Assembly (NCBI RefSeq): GCF_900184225.1
Contig: NZ_FXWZ01000003.1
Coordinates: 871,684-935,683, forward strand
Reading direction: 5' to 3'
Length of the DNA stretch: 64,000 nucleotides
Origin: Brevibacterium ihuae
GTDB lineage: Bacteria; Actinomycetota; Actinomycetes; Actinomycetales; Brevibacteriaceae
The notes below the pieces were generated by a model, which saw nothing but the letters and a program-made list of their open reading frames with translations, did not search any database and had not been told where the DNA came from. How positions within the stretch are numbered: position 1 is the stretch's first letter; each line of letters starts with the position of its first letter. The translations under genes and the position numbers were made by a program. Shown here piece by piece: positions 42,192 to 52,442 of the stretch.

Positions 42192-45100
42192 GTGAATCAG
42201 TCGCCCGTTCCGCCCCATGTGCACCCGCTGCTCATCGCGGGTCTGTTCGGCGAGGACACCTCCCGGCGCGGCAAGGAGTACGCGCTCGCGCACCGGGTGC
42301 AGGACAGCGATTGGGGGCCGTCGGAGGGCACGGTGGTCGGCATCGTGCACGGCTCGGCGAACCATCCCTACGAAGTCGTCGTCCGGCTCGAGGTGCTCGA
42401 CCGCGATCGTCGCATCACCCACTACCGGCCGACCTCCTCGCACTGCACGTGCCCGGTCGGGACGAACTGCAAGCACGGGGCCGCGCTCCTCCACACGCTG
42501 TCCCACATCGCCCTGCAGATGGCGGCGTCCGCCCTCACGATCCCGCTCGCGCCCCCGGCGCCGCCCGTGCCGGAATGGAAGCGCGTGCTCGATCGGTTCG
42601 GCACCGTGAGCGCCGGCGGTGCCCCCGCGCTCCCCCTCGGCATCGGATTCGATCTCCTCGTCGACGAGCCGCGGTCGTGGTACGCCCCACGCGACCTGCG
42701 ACAAGCGGCGTGGGAGGACTACCGCGCGGGAGAACCGCTGCTCCTCGTCATTCGTCCGCTCACCACCGGCAAGCGCGGCACCTGGATCAAGGGCGGGCTG
42801 CAGTGGCGCACGCTCGGCCAGCCGCAGGTCCAGCAGGAGTTCGACCGCCAGCAGGCGGAGCTCCTCGCCCAGTTCCACACGCTCTATGCCGCGCGGAGCA
42901 TCCACTTCGATTCCGGCGGTCCCGACATCCAGCTCCGGCGCTTCTCGAGCTCCTTCCTCTGGCACCTCCTGGCGCGCGCACGGGAGCTCGGGGTCGCATT
43001 CGTCGGGCAGGGGATCGTCGGCGAGGTCACCCTCGCCGCGCGCGCTGCGGTTTCGCTCGGCCTCTCCCCCGATGACGCGGGCCTGCGCGTGGTGCCCGCC
43101 GTCGACATCGACGGGCGGACCGCGGCCGTGACCGACCGGCACCCCCCGCTGTCCGTCGGCGACATCGGCTTCGCACTGACCTCGACAGACGGCACCGTGG
43201 GCACGCCCGCGGTCGACATCGCGCTCGCACCGACCGACAGGCCCCTCGATCCGCTCGTCCTCGACCTGTTCGGCCGGTCGGAGCCGCTCACGGTGCCGGC
43301 GGAGGACATCGACGACTTCTATGCCACGACCCTGCCCGCCGTCCGGTCCGTCGTGCCGGTGCGCAGCGGTGACGACTCCCTCGAGCTGCCGCAGTACGCG
43401 GATCCGCAGCTCCACCTCCTCGCGCGGTTCGAGAAGGGCGACCGGGTCGAGCTCCACTGGGACTGGGAGTACCACGATCCCGACCGCACCCTCGACCTCA
43501 TCGATCTGGGGCCGTTCACCGGCCGCACCGGTCGCGCGCAGCGACGGGACCGGGAGTTCGAGGCCGCGACCCTGCGAGCCGTGCGGAAGATCTGGCCGGC
43601 GGCGGCCCGCCCGGGCATCGAACTTCGCGGGATCGAGACCGCGGAGTTCAGCGAACGGATCCTGCCCCGCTTCGAGCGACTGGACTCGGTGCGCGTCGAG
43701 ATCGCCGGCGAACGGCCGGACTACACCGAACTCACCGGGACTCCGCACGTGCGGATCACCACTGCGGAGTCCACCCGTACGGACTGGTTCGATCTCGGCA
43801 TCCTCATCACCATCGACGGCGAGCCGATCCCCTTCGTCCGGCTCTTCGAGGCGCTCGCAGGCGGGGCGAAGAACATCCTCCTGCCCGACGGCCGCTTCTT
43901 CTCCCTCGACCGGCCCGAGTTCGACCGGCTCCGCGAGGTGCTCGCCGAAGCCGACGGGCTACCCGAATGGGACCCGCAGAATCCCCGGATCACCCGCTAT
44001 CAGGCCCCGCTCTATGCGGCGCTCGAGGACATCGCGGACGAGGTCGACGCCGCGATCGCCTGGCGGGAGGCCGTCCGGGGGCTCACCGATGCGGATTCCG
44101 TCCCCGACGTCCCCGTGCCGGACGCGGTGGACGCGCAGCTCCGCCCGTACCAGGTGGCCGGGTTTCGCTGGCTCGCGTTCCTCCACAGCCATCGACTGGG
44201 CGGGATCCTCGCCGATGACATGGGCCTGGGAAAGACGTTGCAGACCCTCGCCTTCATCGCTCATGCGCGGGGGTTCGAGAGCACCCGGAGCATGCCGGCG
44301 CTGCCCCCGGGAACGGCCGCGGCGCGGGCCTCCTCGGGTGCCGCGATGACCTCGGGCGAGGCCGTGATCGCCACCGGGACCGCGGACGGATCCGAGCCCG
44401 GCACCGGGAACGTGGACGCATCAGAGCCCGCCTCCGGGGTCGCGGCGACCGCGTTGGGAGGCGAGCAGCTCGACGCGCCGGCCGGGCCCGGACACCGGTC
44501 CTCGAGCGGGATCGAACCGTCCGTGCTCACCGGGGAGGTCCTCGGCGACCCGCCGTTCCTCGTCGTCGCCCCCACCTCGGTGGTCTCGACGTGGAAGGCG
44601 GAAGCCGCGCGGTTCGTCCCGGACCTCGACGTCCGCGTCCTCGGCGCCACGACGAAGAAGCGGAGGACGCCCCTGGCCAAGGAGGTCGAGGGTGCGGACG
44701 TCGTCATCACCTCGTACGCGATCCTCCGGATCGATGCCGCGGAGTTCGCCGGGCAGTCGTGGGCCGGCCTCATCCTCGACGAGGCGCAGTTCGTCAAGAA
44801 CCGCACCTCGCGGGTGCACCAGGCGGCGAAGAACGTCCCGGCGCAGTTCCGACTGGCGATCACCGGCACTCCGATGGAGAACTCGCTCGCGGATCTGTGG
44901 GCGCTGCTGTCGATCACCTCGCCCGGGCTGTTCCCGTCCGCCGCACGCTTCAACGCCGAGGTGATCAAGCCCATCGAATCCGGCAAGGCGCCCGAACGGA
45001 TGGTCGCCCTGCGGAAGCGGATCAAGCCGTTCATGCTGCGGCGCACCAAGGAGCTCGTTGCCGCGGACCTGCCGGAGAAGCAGGAGCACACGACGTTCGT

Positions 45101-45791
45101 CGAGCTCACCGCCAAGCACCGCAAGGCGTACGACGCGGTGCTCCAGCGCGAGCGCAAGAAGCTGCTCGGACTCATCAAGGACATGGATCGGAACCGATTC
45201 ATCGTGTTCCGCTCGCTCACCCTGCTCCGGATGCTCGCGCTCGACCCCGCGATCGTCGACGAGGACGCCTATGCGGGGATCCCCTCGAGCAAGCTCGACG
45301 GTCTGCTCGAGAGCCTCGCGGAAGTCGTGGCGGAGGGGCACCGGGTCATCGTCTTCAGCCAGTTCACCTCATTCCTCACCCGGGTCGCAGAGCGCCTCGA
45401 GGAGGCGGGGATCGACCATTCCTACCTCGACGGGTCCACCCGGAACCGGGACTCCGTCATCACCGGGTTCAAGGACGGAGCGGCGCCCGTCTTCCTCATC
45501 AGCCTCAAGGCCGGCGGATTCGGGCTCACCCTCACCGAGGCCGACTACGTGTTCCTCCTCGACCCCTGGTGGAACCCGGCGGCGGAGGCGCAGGCGATCG
45601 ACCGGACGCATCGGATCGGGCAGACGAAGAACGTCATGGTCTACCGGCTCGTCGCGCGTGACACCATCGAGGAGAAGGTCCTCGCCCTCCAGCGGAAGAA
45701 GGCCGAGCTGTTCACCGCGCTCATGGACGACGGCTCCGCCTTCAGCGAAGCGCTCACCGCCGACGACGTGCGCGACCTGCTGGGCGGGTGA
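42192..45791 (+). CDS. SWIM zinc-finger SNF2-family helicase
   Basis: 1199 residues. A SWIM finger near residues 84-96 (CTCPVGTNCKH) precedes a long middle region, then a Swi2/Snf2 ATPase: Walker A DDMGLGKT near residue 675, motif II LDEAQ near 862, motif III TGTPMENS, and helicase C with FSQFTSF, STRNRDSV and THRIGQTK near 1139. Such proteins translocate on duplex DNA or remodel RNA polymerase or protein-DNA complexes. Directly after Walker A, residues about 694-780 are a low-complexity Ala/Gly/Ser/Thr-rich expansion between AHARGFES and DPPFLVVAPTS, where the family has a few residues. GTG start. Confidence 0.9.
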   Translation: MNQSPVPPHVHPLLIAGLFGEDTSRRGKEYALAHRVQDSDWGPSEGTVVGIVHGSANHPYEVVVRLEVLDRDRRITHYRPTSSHCTCPVGTNCKHGAALLHTLSHIALQMAASALTIPLAPPAPPVPEWKRVLDRFGTVSAGGAPALPLGIGFDLLVDEPRSWYAPRDLRQAAWEDYRAGEPLLLVIRPLTTGKRGTWIKGGLQWRTLGQPQVQQEFDRQQAELLAQFHTLYAARSIHFDSGGPDIQLRRFSSSFLWHLLARARELGVAFVGQGIVGEVTLAARAAVSLGLSPDDAGLRVVPAVDIDGRTAAVTDRHPPLSVGDIGFALTSTDGTVGTPAVDIALAPTDRPLDPLVLDLFGRSEPLTVPAEDIDDFYATTLPAVRSVVPVRSGDDSLELPQYADPQLHLLARFEKGDRVELHWDWEYHDPDRTLDLIDLGPFTGRTGRAQRRDREFEAATLRAVRKIWPAAARPGIELRGIETAEFSERILPRFERLDSVRVEIAGERPDYTELTGTPHVRITTAESTRTDWFDLGILITIDGEPIPFVRLFEALAGGAKNILLPDGRFFSLDRPEFDRLREVLAEADGLPEWDPQNPRITRYQAPLYAALEDIADEVDAAIAWREAVRGLTDADSVPDVPVPDAVDAQLRPYQVAGFRWLAFLHSHRLGGILADDMGLGKTLQTLAFIAHARGFESTRSMPALPPGTAAARASSGAAMTSGEAVIATGTADGSEPGTGNVDASEPASGVAATALGGEQLDAPAGPGHRSSSGIEPSVLTGEVLGDPPFLVVAPTSVVSTWKAEAARFVPDLDVRVLGATTKKRRTPLAKEVEGADVVITSYAILRIDAAEFAGQSWAGLILDEAQFVKNRTSRVHQAAKNVPAQFRLAITGTPMENSLADLWALLSITSPGLFPSAARFNAEVIKPIESGKAPERMVALRKRIKPFMLRRTKELVAADLPEKQEHTTFVELTAKHRKAYDAVLQRERKKLLGLIKDMDRNRFIVFRSLTLLRMLALDPAIVDEDAYAGIPSSKLDGLLESLAEVVAEGHRVIVFSQFTSFLTRVAERLEEAGIDHSYLDGSTRNRDSVITGFKDGAAPVFLISLKAGGFGLTLTEADYVFLLDPWWNPAAEAQAIDRTHRIGQTKNVMVYRLVARDTIEEKVLALQRKKAELFTALMDDGSAFSEALTADDVRDLLGG

Positions 45792-45924
45792 CTTCGACGA
45801 CGGTCACGGCGCCGCCTCGCACGGGGCAATCGGGGTGTCCTCCGGCTACGATGGACCCGGGGCAAGGTTCCTTGTTCCCGGATCGCATGCGCCACGGCAT
45901 GCCTCCCAGGAGAGGGGTCCGCCG

Positions 45925-46635
45925 GTGACCACTGCAGGGTTCGACTGCTGCGTCGTCGTACCGGCCCACGACGAGGAGGACCTCGTCGCCGGGACCCTCG
46001 AGTCGCTCCACGAGGCCGCGGCAGCTGCGGGTATCCGTCCCCGAATCATCGTCGTCGCCGATGCGTGCACGGATGCCACCGCCGCGATCTCCGCCCGTCT
46101 CGGAGCCGAGGTCGTCGAGACCGCCGCCCGCAGCGTCGGCGCGGCGCGGCGGGCCGGATTCGAGCACATCCTCGACCGCGCGAGCGCTCCCGGCACCGGC
46201 ACGGCCCCCGCCGATGACGCGCTGTGGCTGGCGACGACCGACGCCGACAGCACCGTTCCGCTCACCTGGTTCTCCCGCCATCTCGCGTATCGCGATTCCG
46301 GGGCGGACCTCGTCGTCGGAACCGTGGTCCTCGAGCCCGGGCCGCCCGTCGACCCCGTCCACGAGCGGTGGGCGAGCGAGTACGCCCTCAAGATCGAGGC
46401 CGAGCGCCATCACCACATCCACGGCGCCAACCTCGGTTTCACTGCCGGCGCCTACCGCGCCCTGGGCGGATTCCGGGCGCTCCCGCTCCACGAGGACGTC
46501 GACCTCGTGCGCCGCGCGACCGCCTCCGACCTGTCGGTGGTCTGGGCGCTCGACATCCCGGTCACCACGTCCCGCCGCACCCACGGCCGCTCCCCCGGCG
46601 GCTTCTCCGACGACCTGAAGGCGATGGTTCCATGA
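45925..46635 (+). CDS. Glycosyltransferase family 2 protein
   Basis: The 236-residue GT-A-fold enzyme starts CVVVPAHDEEDLVAGTLESL, then VVADACTDATA, TTDADSTVPLTWF (the DxD-type metal site), HGANLGFTAGAY and LHEDVDLVRR (catalytic-type Asp). It has no membrane helices. It overlaps the next gene by 4 nt. Donor and acceptor sugars are unknown. Ribosome binding site AGGAGAGG precedes the GTG. Confidence 0.85.
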   Translation: MTTAGFDCCVVVPAHDEEDLVAGTLESLHEAAAAAGIRPRIIVVADACTDATAAISARLGAEVVETAARSVGAARRAGFEHILDRASAPGTGTAPADDALWLATTDADSTVPLTWFSRHLAYRDSGADLVVGTVVLEPGPPVDPVHERWASEYALKIEAERHHHIHGANLGFTAGAYRALGGFRALPLHEDVDLVRRATASDLSVVWALDIPVTTSRRTHGRSPGGFSDDLKAMVP

Positions 46636-47804
46636 CCACCCGCACCCCCGGCCCTGCGAGCGCCGAACCCACGACCACGATCACTGCGGGCCCCCCGCGC
46701 GAGCCGGAGCCGCGGGGCGCGCTCGCCTCCCGGATCCGCACGGTCGACCTCCCGCTCCCGGGCCGCGGTGACACCCTCGCGCGGTGGGCGGGCCTCGCCC
46801 GGCTCACCAGGGAGGACATCGTCACCGGCAGGCTGGTCGAAGCGCACCTCGACGCCGCTGCGATCACCACCGACCTCGGCGCGCCCGAGCTCGTCGAGCC
46901 GGGATCCCATTGGGGGGTGTGGGCCGCGCAGCCGCCCCAGCCCCTCCTCACCGCGTCCGAAGGCTCTGCCGGGTGGGTGCTCGACGGCACCAAGCCGTGG
47001 TGCTCGGGCGCCTCGATGTGCACCCACGCCCTCGTCACCGCCACCACGAACCCCGGTTCCCCCAACTCCCCGGCTCAGATCGCGCTCTTCGCCGTCGACC
47101 TCCGGCAGTCCGGGGTCCGGGCGGTGCCGGACACGTGGCCGGCCGTGGGGATGGCGGCGAGCGACTCCGGCTGGGTCGAGTTCGAGTCGGTCCCGGCCCG
47201 GCGGCTCGGCAGCCACGCGGACTACCTCGATCGGCCGGGTTTCTGGCACGGCGGGGTCGGTGTGGCCGCCTGCTGGTTCGGCGGTGCGCGGGCCGTCGCG
47301 CAGACGCTGTTCGATCGGGCGCTGCGACCGAACGCATCCCCGCTCGTCCAGGCCCACGCCGGCGCGGCGGCCGCCGAGCTCGCCGCTGGATGGAGTCTCC
47401 TCGAGCACACGGCCGCGGTGTTCGACGCCGACCCGCACGACGACCGCGGACTGCTCATGGGCCGCGCCCTCATGGTCCGCACCCGCATCGACCGCATGGC
47501 CGCCGCCGTCATCGACCGGGTGGGGCGCGCTCTCGGCGCCGGCCCGCTGTGCTCGGACGGCGCACACGCCCAGCGCGTGGCCGACCTGAGCGTCTACATC
47601 CGCCAGACCCATGCCGAGGCCGACGAGGCGACCGTCGCCGCCGAGGTGCGCGGCCACGCCTACCGGACCGCCGGTCGCGACGAGGGGTCGGCGCCGGCAG
47701 GAGAGAGCGGATCCGGCGGCTCCGTCGCTCCGGTCGATGCGGTCGCACACTGGGATGCACTCATCGGTCTCGATTCGGCTCCGCTGCTCAGTGCCGAGAA
47801 CTGA
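46632..47804 (+). CDS. Acyl-CoA dehydrogenase-like protein
   Basis: 390 residues with an acyl-CoA dehydrogenase-like plan: LDGTKPWCSGASMCTHALV corresponds to the GxKxxxTxA middle-domain segment, WPAVGMAASDSGWVEFESVPA to the beta domain, and the C-terminal helical region keeps GRALGAGPLCSDGAHAQRVADLSVYIRQTHAEAD. No clear catalytic Glu is seen, so it may act on something other than acyl-CoA. Coupled by ATGA to the GT2 gene and followed after 11 nt by the PIG-L fusion. The Gly/Ser-rich stretch around residues 355-370 is another low-complexity expansion. Confidence 0.75.
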   Translation: MTTRTPGPASAEPTTTITAGPPREPEPRGALASRIRTVDLPLPGRGDTLARWAGLARLTREDIVTGRLVEAHLDAAAITTDLGAPELVEPGSHWGVWAAQPPQPLLTASEGSAGWVLDGTKPWCSGASMCTHALVTATTNPGSPNSPAQIALFAVDLRQSGVRAVPDTWPAVGMAASDSGWVEFESVPARRLGSHADYLDRPGFWHGGVGVAACWFGGARAVAQTLFDRALRPNASPLVQAHAGAAAAELAAGWSLLEHTAAVFDADPHDDRGLLMGRALMVRTRIDRMAAAVIDRVGRALGAGPLCSDGAHAQRVADLSVYIRQTHAEADEATVAAEVRGHAYRTAGRDEGSAPAGESGSGGSVAPVDAVAHWDALIGLDSAPLLSAEN

Positions 47805-47815
47805 GGAGGGCACCG

Positions 47816-49255
47816 ATGGCTGAGCACGACGCCGCCGCGGCGTTCTCAGGTGATGACGCGCCGCTCACCTCGGACGATGCCCTCGCCGCGTACGAGGCGG
47901 GCGTCCCGGACTGGGCCAGCGCACCGGACGACCGGGGGCGCTGGGCACCGGTGGACATGCCTGCGCTCGTCGTCGTCGCACCGCATCCCGACGACGAGAT
48001 CGTCGGCGCCGGTGCGCTCATCGGCGCAGCCGTGCGCGCCGGGATCCCCGTCACCGTCGTCGCGGTGACCGACGGGGACGGGTCCCATCCGGCTGCCGCG
48101 ATCCCGCCCGACGAGCTCGCCCGGATCCGCACCCGCGAATCCGAGGAGGCGCTGGCCGATCTCGCGACCCTGGCACCCGCCGGAGCCGCGGGGCAGCCCA
48201 TCCGGCGCATTCGCCTCGGGCTGCCCGACGGCGGAGTGACCGGAGCGGAGGACCGGGCGGCGGACGGCATCGCTGCGGTGCTCGACGTCGCTCCCCCCGG
48301 CACCTGGGTCGCCGCGCCGGTGCGGGTGGACGGCCACCCGGATCATGATGCGAGCGGACGGGCGGCCCACCGCGCCGCCGCCCGCTACCCGAGCGTGCGC
48401 ACCGTCGACTTCCCGGTCTGGCTGTGGCAGCACTCGACACCGGGCGAGCATCCGGAGGTGGAGTGGGACGCAGCCCGGGCGATCGACGTCGACGAGGAGC
48501 TGATCGAGGCGCGGTACCGCGCGATGAGCCGGTTCCGGTCCCAGATCAGCCTCGACCACGGGGTGCCCGTCGACCGGTCCGGAGAGGACCCGGAGACCTC
48601 GGTCGTGCTGCCGCCCCGCGTCCGCGCGCGCATGCTGCGCCGCCGGCAAGTCGTGTTCCCGCATCCGGCCGGCGCCTTCGCGGCGCTCTACCGCTCGGGT
48701 GAGGATCCGTGGAATCTGGCCGACCGGTGGTACGAGGAGCGGAAGTACGCCCTCACGCTCGCTCTGCTGCCCAAGCGCCGGTTCCGCCGCGGGTACGAGC
48801 CGGGATGCTCGATCGGCGTCCTCACCGCACAGCTCGCCCCGCGCTGCGAGGAGCTCATCGCCGCCGACATCATCCCGCAGGCGATCGAGACCGCCCGTGC
48901 CCGGGTCGAGCATCCGGCGGTCGAGTTCCGGGTCGGCGGGATCGGCGACTGGCCCGAGGGCGAGTTCGACCTCATCGTGCTCAGCGAGCTCGCCTACTAC
49001 CTCGGGGACGAGGAGTTCGCGACAGCGAGCGACCGGGCGGCCCGCTCGCTCGCGGACGACGGCGTGCTCGTCGCCGCCCACTGGCGCCACCCGATCCCCG
49101 GCGCCTACCGCGAGGCCGAGGCGATCCACGCCGCGCTAGCCGCACAGGCGGGGTGGGTGCGCCACGCCTCCTACCGCGACGCCGACGTCCTCATCGAGAC
49201 CTTCGGACCGCCCGGACCGAGCGTCGCGGAGGCGGAGTTCCTCAGCGCGGACTAG
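47816..49255 (+). CDS. PIG-L-family deacetylase fused to NodS-like SAM methyltransferase
   Basis: The N-terminal half (about residues 45-260) is a PIG-L/LmbE zinc deacetylase: APHPDDE and GHPDHD are the metal motifs. The C-terminal half (about 285-470) is a class I methyltransferase of the NodS type: YEPGCSIGVLTAQLAPRC, AADIIPQAIE, and FDLIVLSELAYYL. NodS methylates the free amine of a deacetylated chitooligosaccharide, which fits fusion to an N-deacetylase: remove an acetyl group, then methylate the amine. A GAGGAGGG ribosome binding site sits 5 nt before the ATG. It ends the three-gene cassette. Confidence 0.88.
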   Translation: MAEHDAAAAFSGDDAPLTSDDALAAYEAGVPDWASAPDDRGRWAPVDMPALVVVAPHPDDEIVGAGALIGAAVRAGIPVTVVAVTDGDGSHPAAAIPPDELARIRTRESEEALADLATLAPAGAAGQPIRRIRLGLPDGGVTGAEDRAADGIAAVLDVAPPGTWVAAPVRVDGHPDHDASGRAAHRAAARYPSVRTVDFPVWLWQHSTPGEHPEVEWDAARAIDVDEELIEARYRAMSRFRSQISLDHGVPVDRSGEDPETSVVLPPRVRARMLRRRQVVFPHPAGAFAALYRSGEDPWNLADRWYEERKYALTLALLPKRRFRRGYEPGCSIGVLTAQLAPRCEELIAADIIPQAIETARARVEHPAVEFRVGGIGDWPEGEFDLIVLSELAYYLGDEEFATASDRAARSLADDGVLVAAHWRHPIPGAYREAEAIHAALAAQAGWVRHASYRDADVLIETFGPPGPSVAEAEFLSAD

Positions 49256-49517
49256 GGGCCAGCACCCGGCTCACCCGGCAGCGGGGCGTGGGGACAGGAC
49301 CGTCCTCCGCCTCGGCCCCTCCCCGGTCAGCGGCCCCTCCCCGGACGGCGGCGCACCAGCGGTATCTCCCGCATTCCGACGAGCCCGGTCCCGGCTGTCG
49401 AGATCCCATGCCATCGGCTCTGTCCGAACCCGATGCGAGCGCCTATCGTCGGTGATGAGGCGCGCCGGAGCGGCCACGCTGCGTCGGCGGTCCCGGCGCC
49501 GGCACGGAGGAGGCCCG

Positions 49518-50741
49518 ATGTCATTATCGTTCGCGTTCGACACCCTGTCCTAGGGCCTCGCGCACCTGCGGGAGCTCTACACCGAGCTCCATCGACATCC
49601 CGAACTCAGCTCCGAGGAGCACGCGACGGCCGGACGCATCGCCGAGGAGCTCGAGCGCATCGGTTGCACAGTGCACCGGGTCGGCGACACCGGCGTCGTC
49701 GGGGTGATCGAGAACGGCACCGGTCCCACGGTGCTCGCCCGCGCCGACATCGACGCCCTGCCGGTCGCCGAGGACACCGGCCTCGAGTACGCGTCTGAGG
49801 TCCCGGGCGTCATGCACGCGTGCGGCCACGACATGCACATCGTCTGCCTCCTCGGCGCCGCGGAGCAGCTCGCGCAGGCGCGGGATGCGTGGTCGGGCAC
49901 CTACATCGCCCTCTTCCAGCCCGCGGAGGAGACGGCCGCCGGTGCGAAGGCGATGCTCGACGCGGGCCTCTCCGCGGTGATCCCGGTCCCCGATGTCGCT
50001 CTCGCCCAGCACGTCATGCCCACCGAGGTCGGCACGATCGGCACCACCGCCGGCCCCGTCCTGTCCGCGGGCGACTCCCTCAAGGTCACCGTGCACGGAC
50101 GCGGCGCGCACGGGTCGATGCCGCACAATTCTATCGACCCGGTCGTCCTCGCGTCCTCGATCGTCCTCCGGCTGCAGACGATCGTGTCGCGGGAGGCGCG
50201 GCCGGGGCAGTTCGCCGTCGTGACGGTCGGTGCGCTCAATGCCGGCTTCAAGTCGAACATCATCCCCGACCGCGCGGAGCTGCTCCTCAATCTCCGCACC
50301 TACGACACCGAGCTCCGCGAGCGCATCATGGCCACGATCGAGCGGATCGTCCGCGGCGAGTGCGAGGCCGCGGGGTCGCCGCGCGAACCCGAGTTCGAGT
50401 ACTACGACCAGTTCCCGCTCACCGACAACGACGCCGAGGTCAATGAGAAGGTCACCCGGGCGTTCGTCGACGAGTTCGGCGAGGACCGGGTCTACGAGAC
50501 GGACCCCTACACGGCTTCGGAGGACTTCAGCCGGATCCCCGACGCGTTCGGCATCCCGTACACGTACTGGACCGTCGGGTCCGTGCCGTCGGAGAAGTAC
50601 CGCGCCGCAGTCGAGAAGGGCACCGTCGCCGCGGACATCCCCGCCAACCACTCGCCGTTCTTCGCTCCGGCGATCGACCCCACCCTCGAGACCGGCATCC
50701 GCGCCCACGCCGTGGCCGCCCTCGCCTACCTCCGGAAGTGA
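49518..50741 (+). pseudogene. M20-family amidohydrolase interrupted by an early amber codon
   Basis: The frame from the ATG at 49518 (ribosome binding site GGAGGAGG before it) reads MSLSFAFDTLS, then TAG at 49551, then continues without further stops through LAHLRELYTELHRHPELSSEEH to the end: 408 codons in one frame. The body is a typical M20D aminoacylase/hippurate-hydrolase-like enzyme: ADIDALPV, HACGHDMH and PAEETAAGA carry the metal ligands. CAG to TAG is the simplest change. Restart at a GTG at 49671 would lose the N-terminal part of the catalytic domain. Probably inactive unless the stop is read through or is an error. Confidence 0.8.
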
Positions 50742-50753
50742 GAGGAAGCGCTC

Positions 50754-52290
50754 ATGACCACCTCCGCACCCGCGTCTGCAGCGACCGCCTGGAAGCCCAC
50801 TGACCGGTGGCTGGCGGGAATTCTCCTCTCGGTCATCACCTTCTGCCTGTTCGCCCAGACCCTGCTCAACGTCATCCCCGGCATCCAGGGCGAGCTCGGC
50901 ATCGCGCCGACGATCGCCAACCTCGCCGTCTCGATCACCTCCCTGTTCTCCGGCATCTTCATCGTCGTCGCAGGCGGGCTCGCCGACCGGGTGGGCCGCG
51001 GCCGGATCCTCATGATCGGCATCGGCCTGAGCATCGTCGGGTCCCTGCTCATCGCACTCACGCCCGAGGGCATGGGCGGTCTCACCGCGGGCATGCTGCT
51101 CGCCGGGCGCATCGTCCAGGGGCTGTCCGCCGCATGCATCATGCCGTCCTCGATGGCGCTCGTGAAATCGTTCTACGACGGCTAGAAGCGCCAGCGGGCG
51201 CTGTCCTTCTGGTCGATCGGCTCCTGGGGCGGTTCCGGCTTCTGCGCCCTGTTCGGCGGTCTCATGGCGACCTCGCCCCTGGGCTGGCGCTCGATCTTCT
51301 GGATCTCGATCGCCCTGTCGGTCCTCGCCCTGTTCCTCGTCCGCGACACCCCGGTGTCCAAGGCGCCGGCCTCGGCGAATGCGGGGGGCTTCGACTGGCT
51401 CGGCCTCATCACCTTCATCGTCACGATCCTCGCGCTCAACATCTACATCTCGCAGGGACCGAACATCGGCTGGATGAGCCCTCTCGGTCTTGGGCTCATC
51501 GTCGTGACGATCGTCTGCGGCCTGTGATTCCTCCAGATCGAGACCCACCGGATGAGCGCCTTCATCGATCTCAGCCTCTTCCGCAACGGCACCTTCACCG
51601 GGGCCACGCTGTCGAACTTCCTGCTCAACGGCGCAGCCGGCACGCTCATCGTGTCGCTCGGCCTCGTCCAGGTGGCCGCAGGCATGAACGCGCTGCAATC
51701 CGGTCTGCTCACCCTGGGCTACCTCATCGCGATCCTCGCGACGATCCGCGTGGGCGAGAAGCTGCTCCAGCGGTTCGGCCCCAAGAAGCCGATGATGTGG
51801 GGCGCGATGATCACCGGCTCCGGCGTCCTCCTGTGCTCGGCGACGTTCCTCCTCATCGAGCAGTACATCGTCCTCGCCGTCATCGGGTTCACCCTGTTCG
51901 GCATCGGGCTGGGCTTCTATGCGACGCCGTCGACCGACGCCGCCCTGTCGAACGTTCCCGAAGCGCAGGTCGGCGCCGCCGCCGGCATCTACAAGATGGC
52001 CTCGTCGGTCGGCAGTGCGATCGGTGTCGCCGTGTCCGCCGCGCTCTACGTCGCCGGCCAGACGGTGAGCCCGGAGTTCGTGCAGTCGTGGGGTCTGTTC
52101 ATCGGCCGCCAGGACAACATCGCGCTGCGGTTCGGGGTGCGATCGGACTGCTGTTCAACGTGGCGATGGTGGTGATCGCCCTCGCCTCGATCATCCTCAC
52201 CGTGCCCTCGCAGAAGAAGGTCGATACCGCCGAGGGGGCGAAGGACGCCCCCGAGGGCGTCGCGACGTCGCGCCCCCGCCCATCGGCAAC
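50754..52290 (+). pseudogene. MFS drug-efflux-type transporter broken by two stops and a frameshift
   Basis: The gene starts 12 nt after the hydrolase with AGAGGAAG as ribosome binding site. It encodes a DHA2/EmrB-type 14-helix MFS protein (GGLADRVGRGR, AGRIVQGLSAACIMPSSMALVKSFYDG). In-frame TAG occurs at 51183 (after SFYDG, before KRQRALSFWSIGSWGG) and TGA at 51525 (after VCGL, before FLQIETHRMS). Near the G4 run at 52134-52137 the frame shifts by one, separating RFG from GAIGLLFNVAMVV. Homology-like coding on each side stays in the expected order, so the sequence is recently broken. The exact end is uncertain. Confidence 0.85.
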
Positions 52291-52442
52291 TGATCGCAGC
52301 CGGCGCTGCAGGAGCGGTGTCAGCAGGTCGGGGAGCGCCGGCGGCGGCTCCCGAGGCGCAGTGCCGATCCCGGTACGCGAATGTGTCGATTTCGGTGCAC
52401 GCCGGCACCGCCGCGTCCGCGGTGCGTGCAAGCATGGACGCC

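Noticed and set aside
51183..51527. Amber/opal recoding (pyrrolysine or selenocysteine)
   Set aside because: The same gene also has a frameshift, two different stop codons are involved, and no stem-loop typical of a selenocysteine element was recognised after the TGA. Gene decay or base error is simpler.
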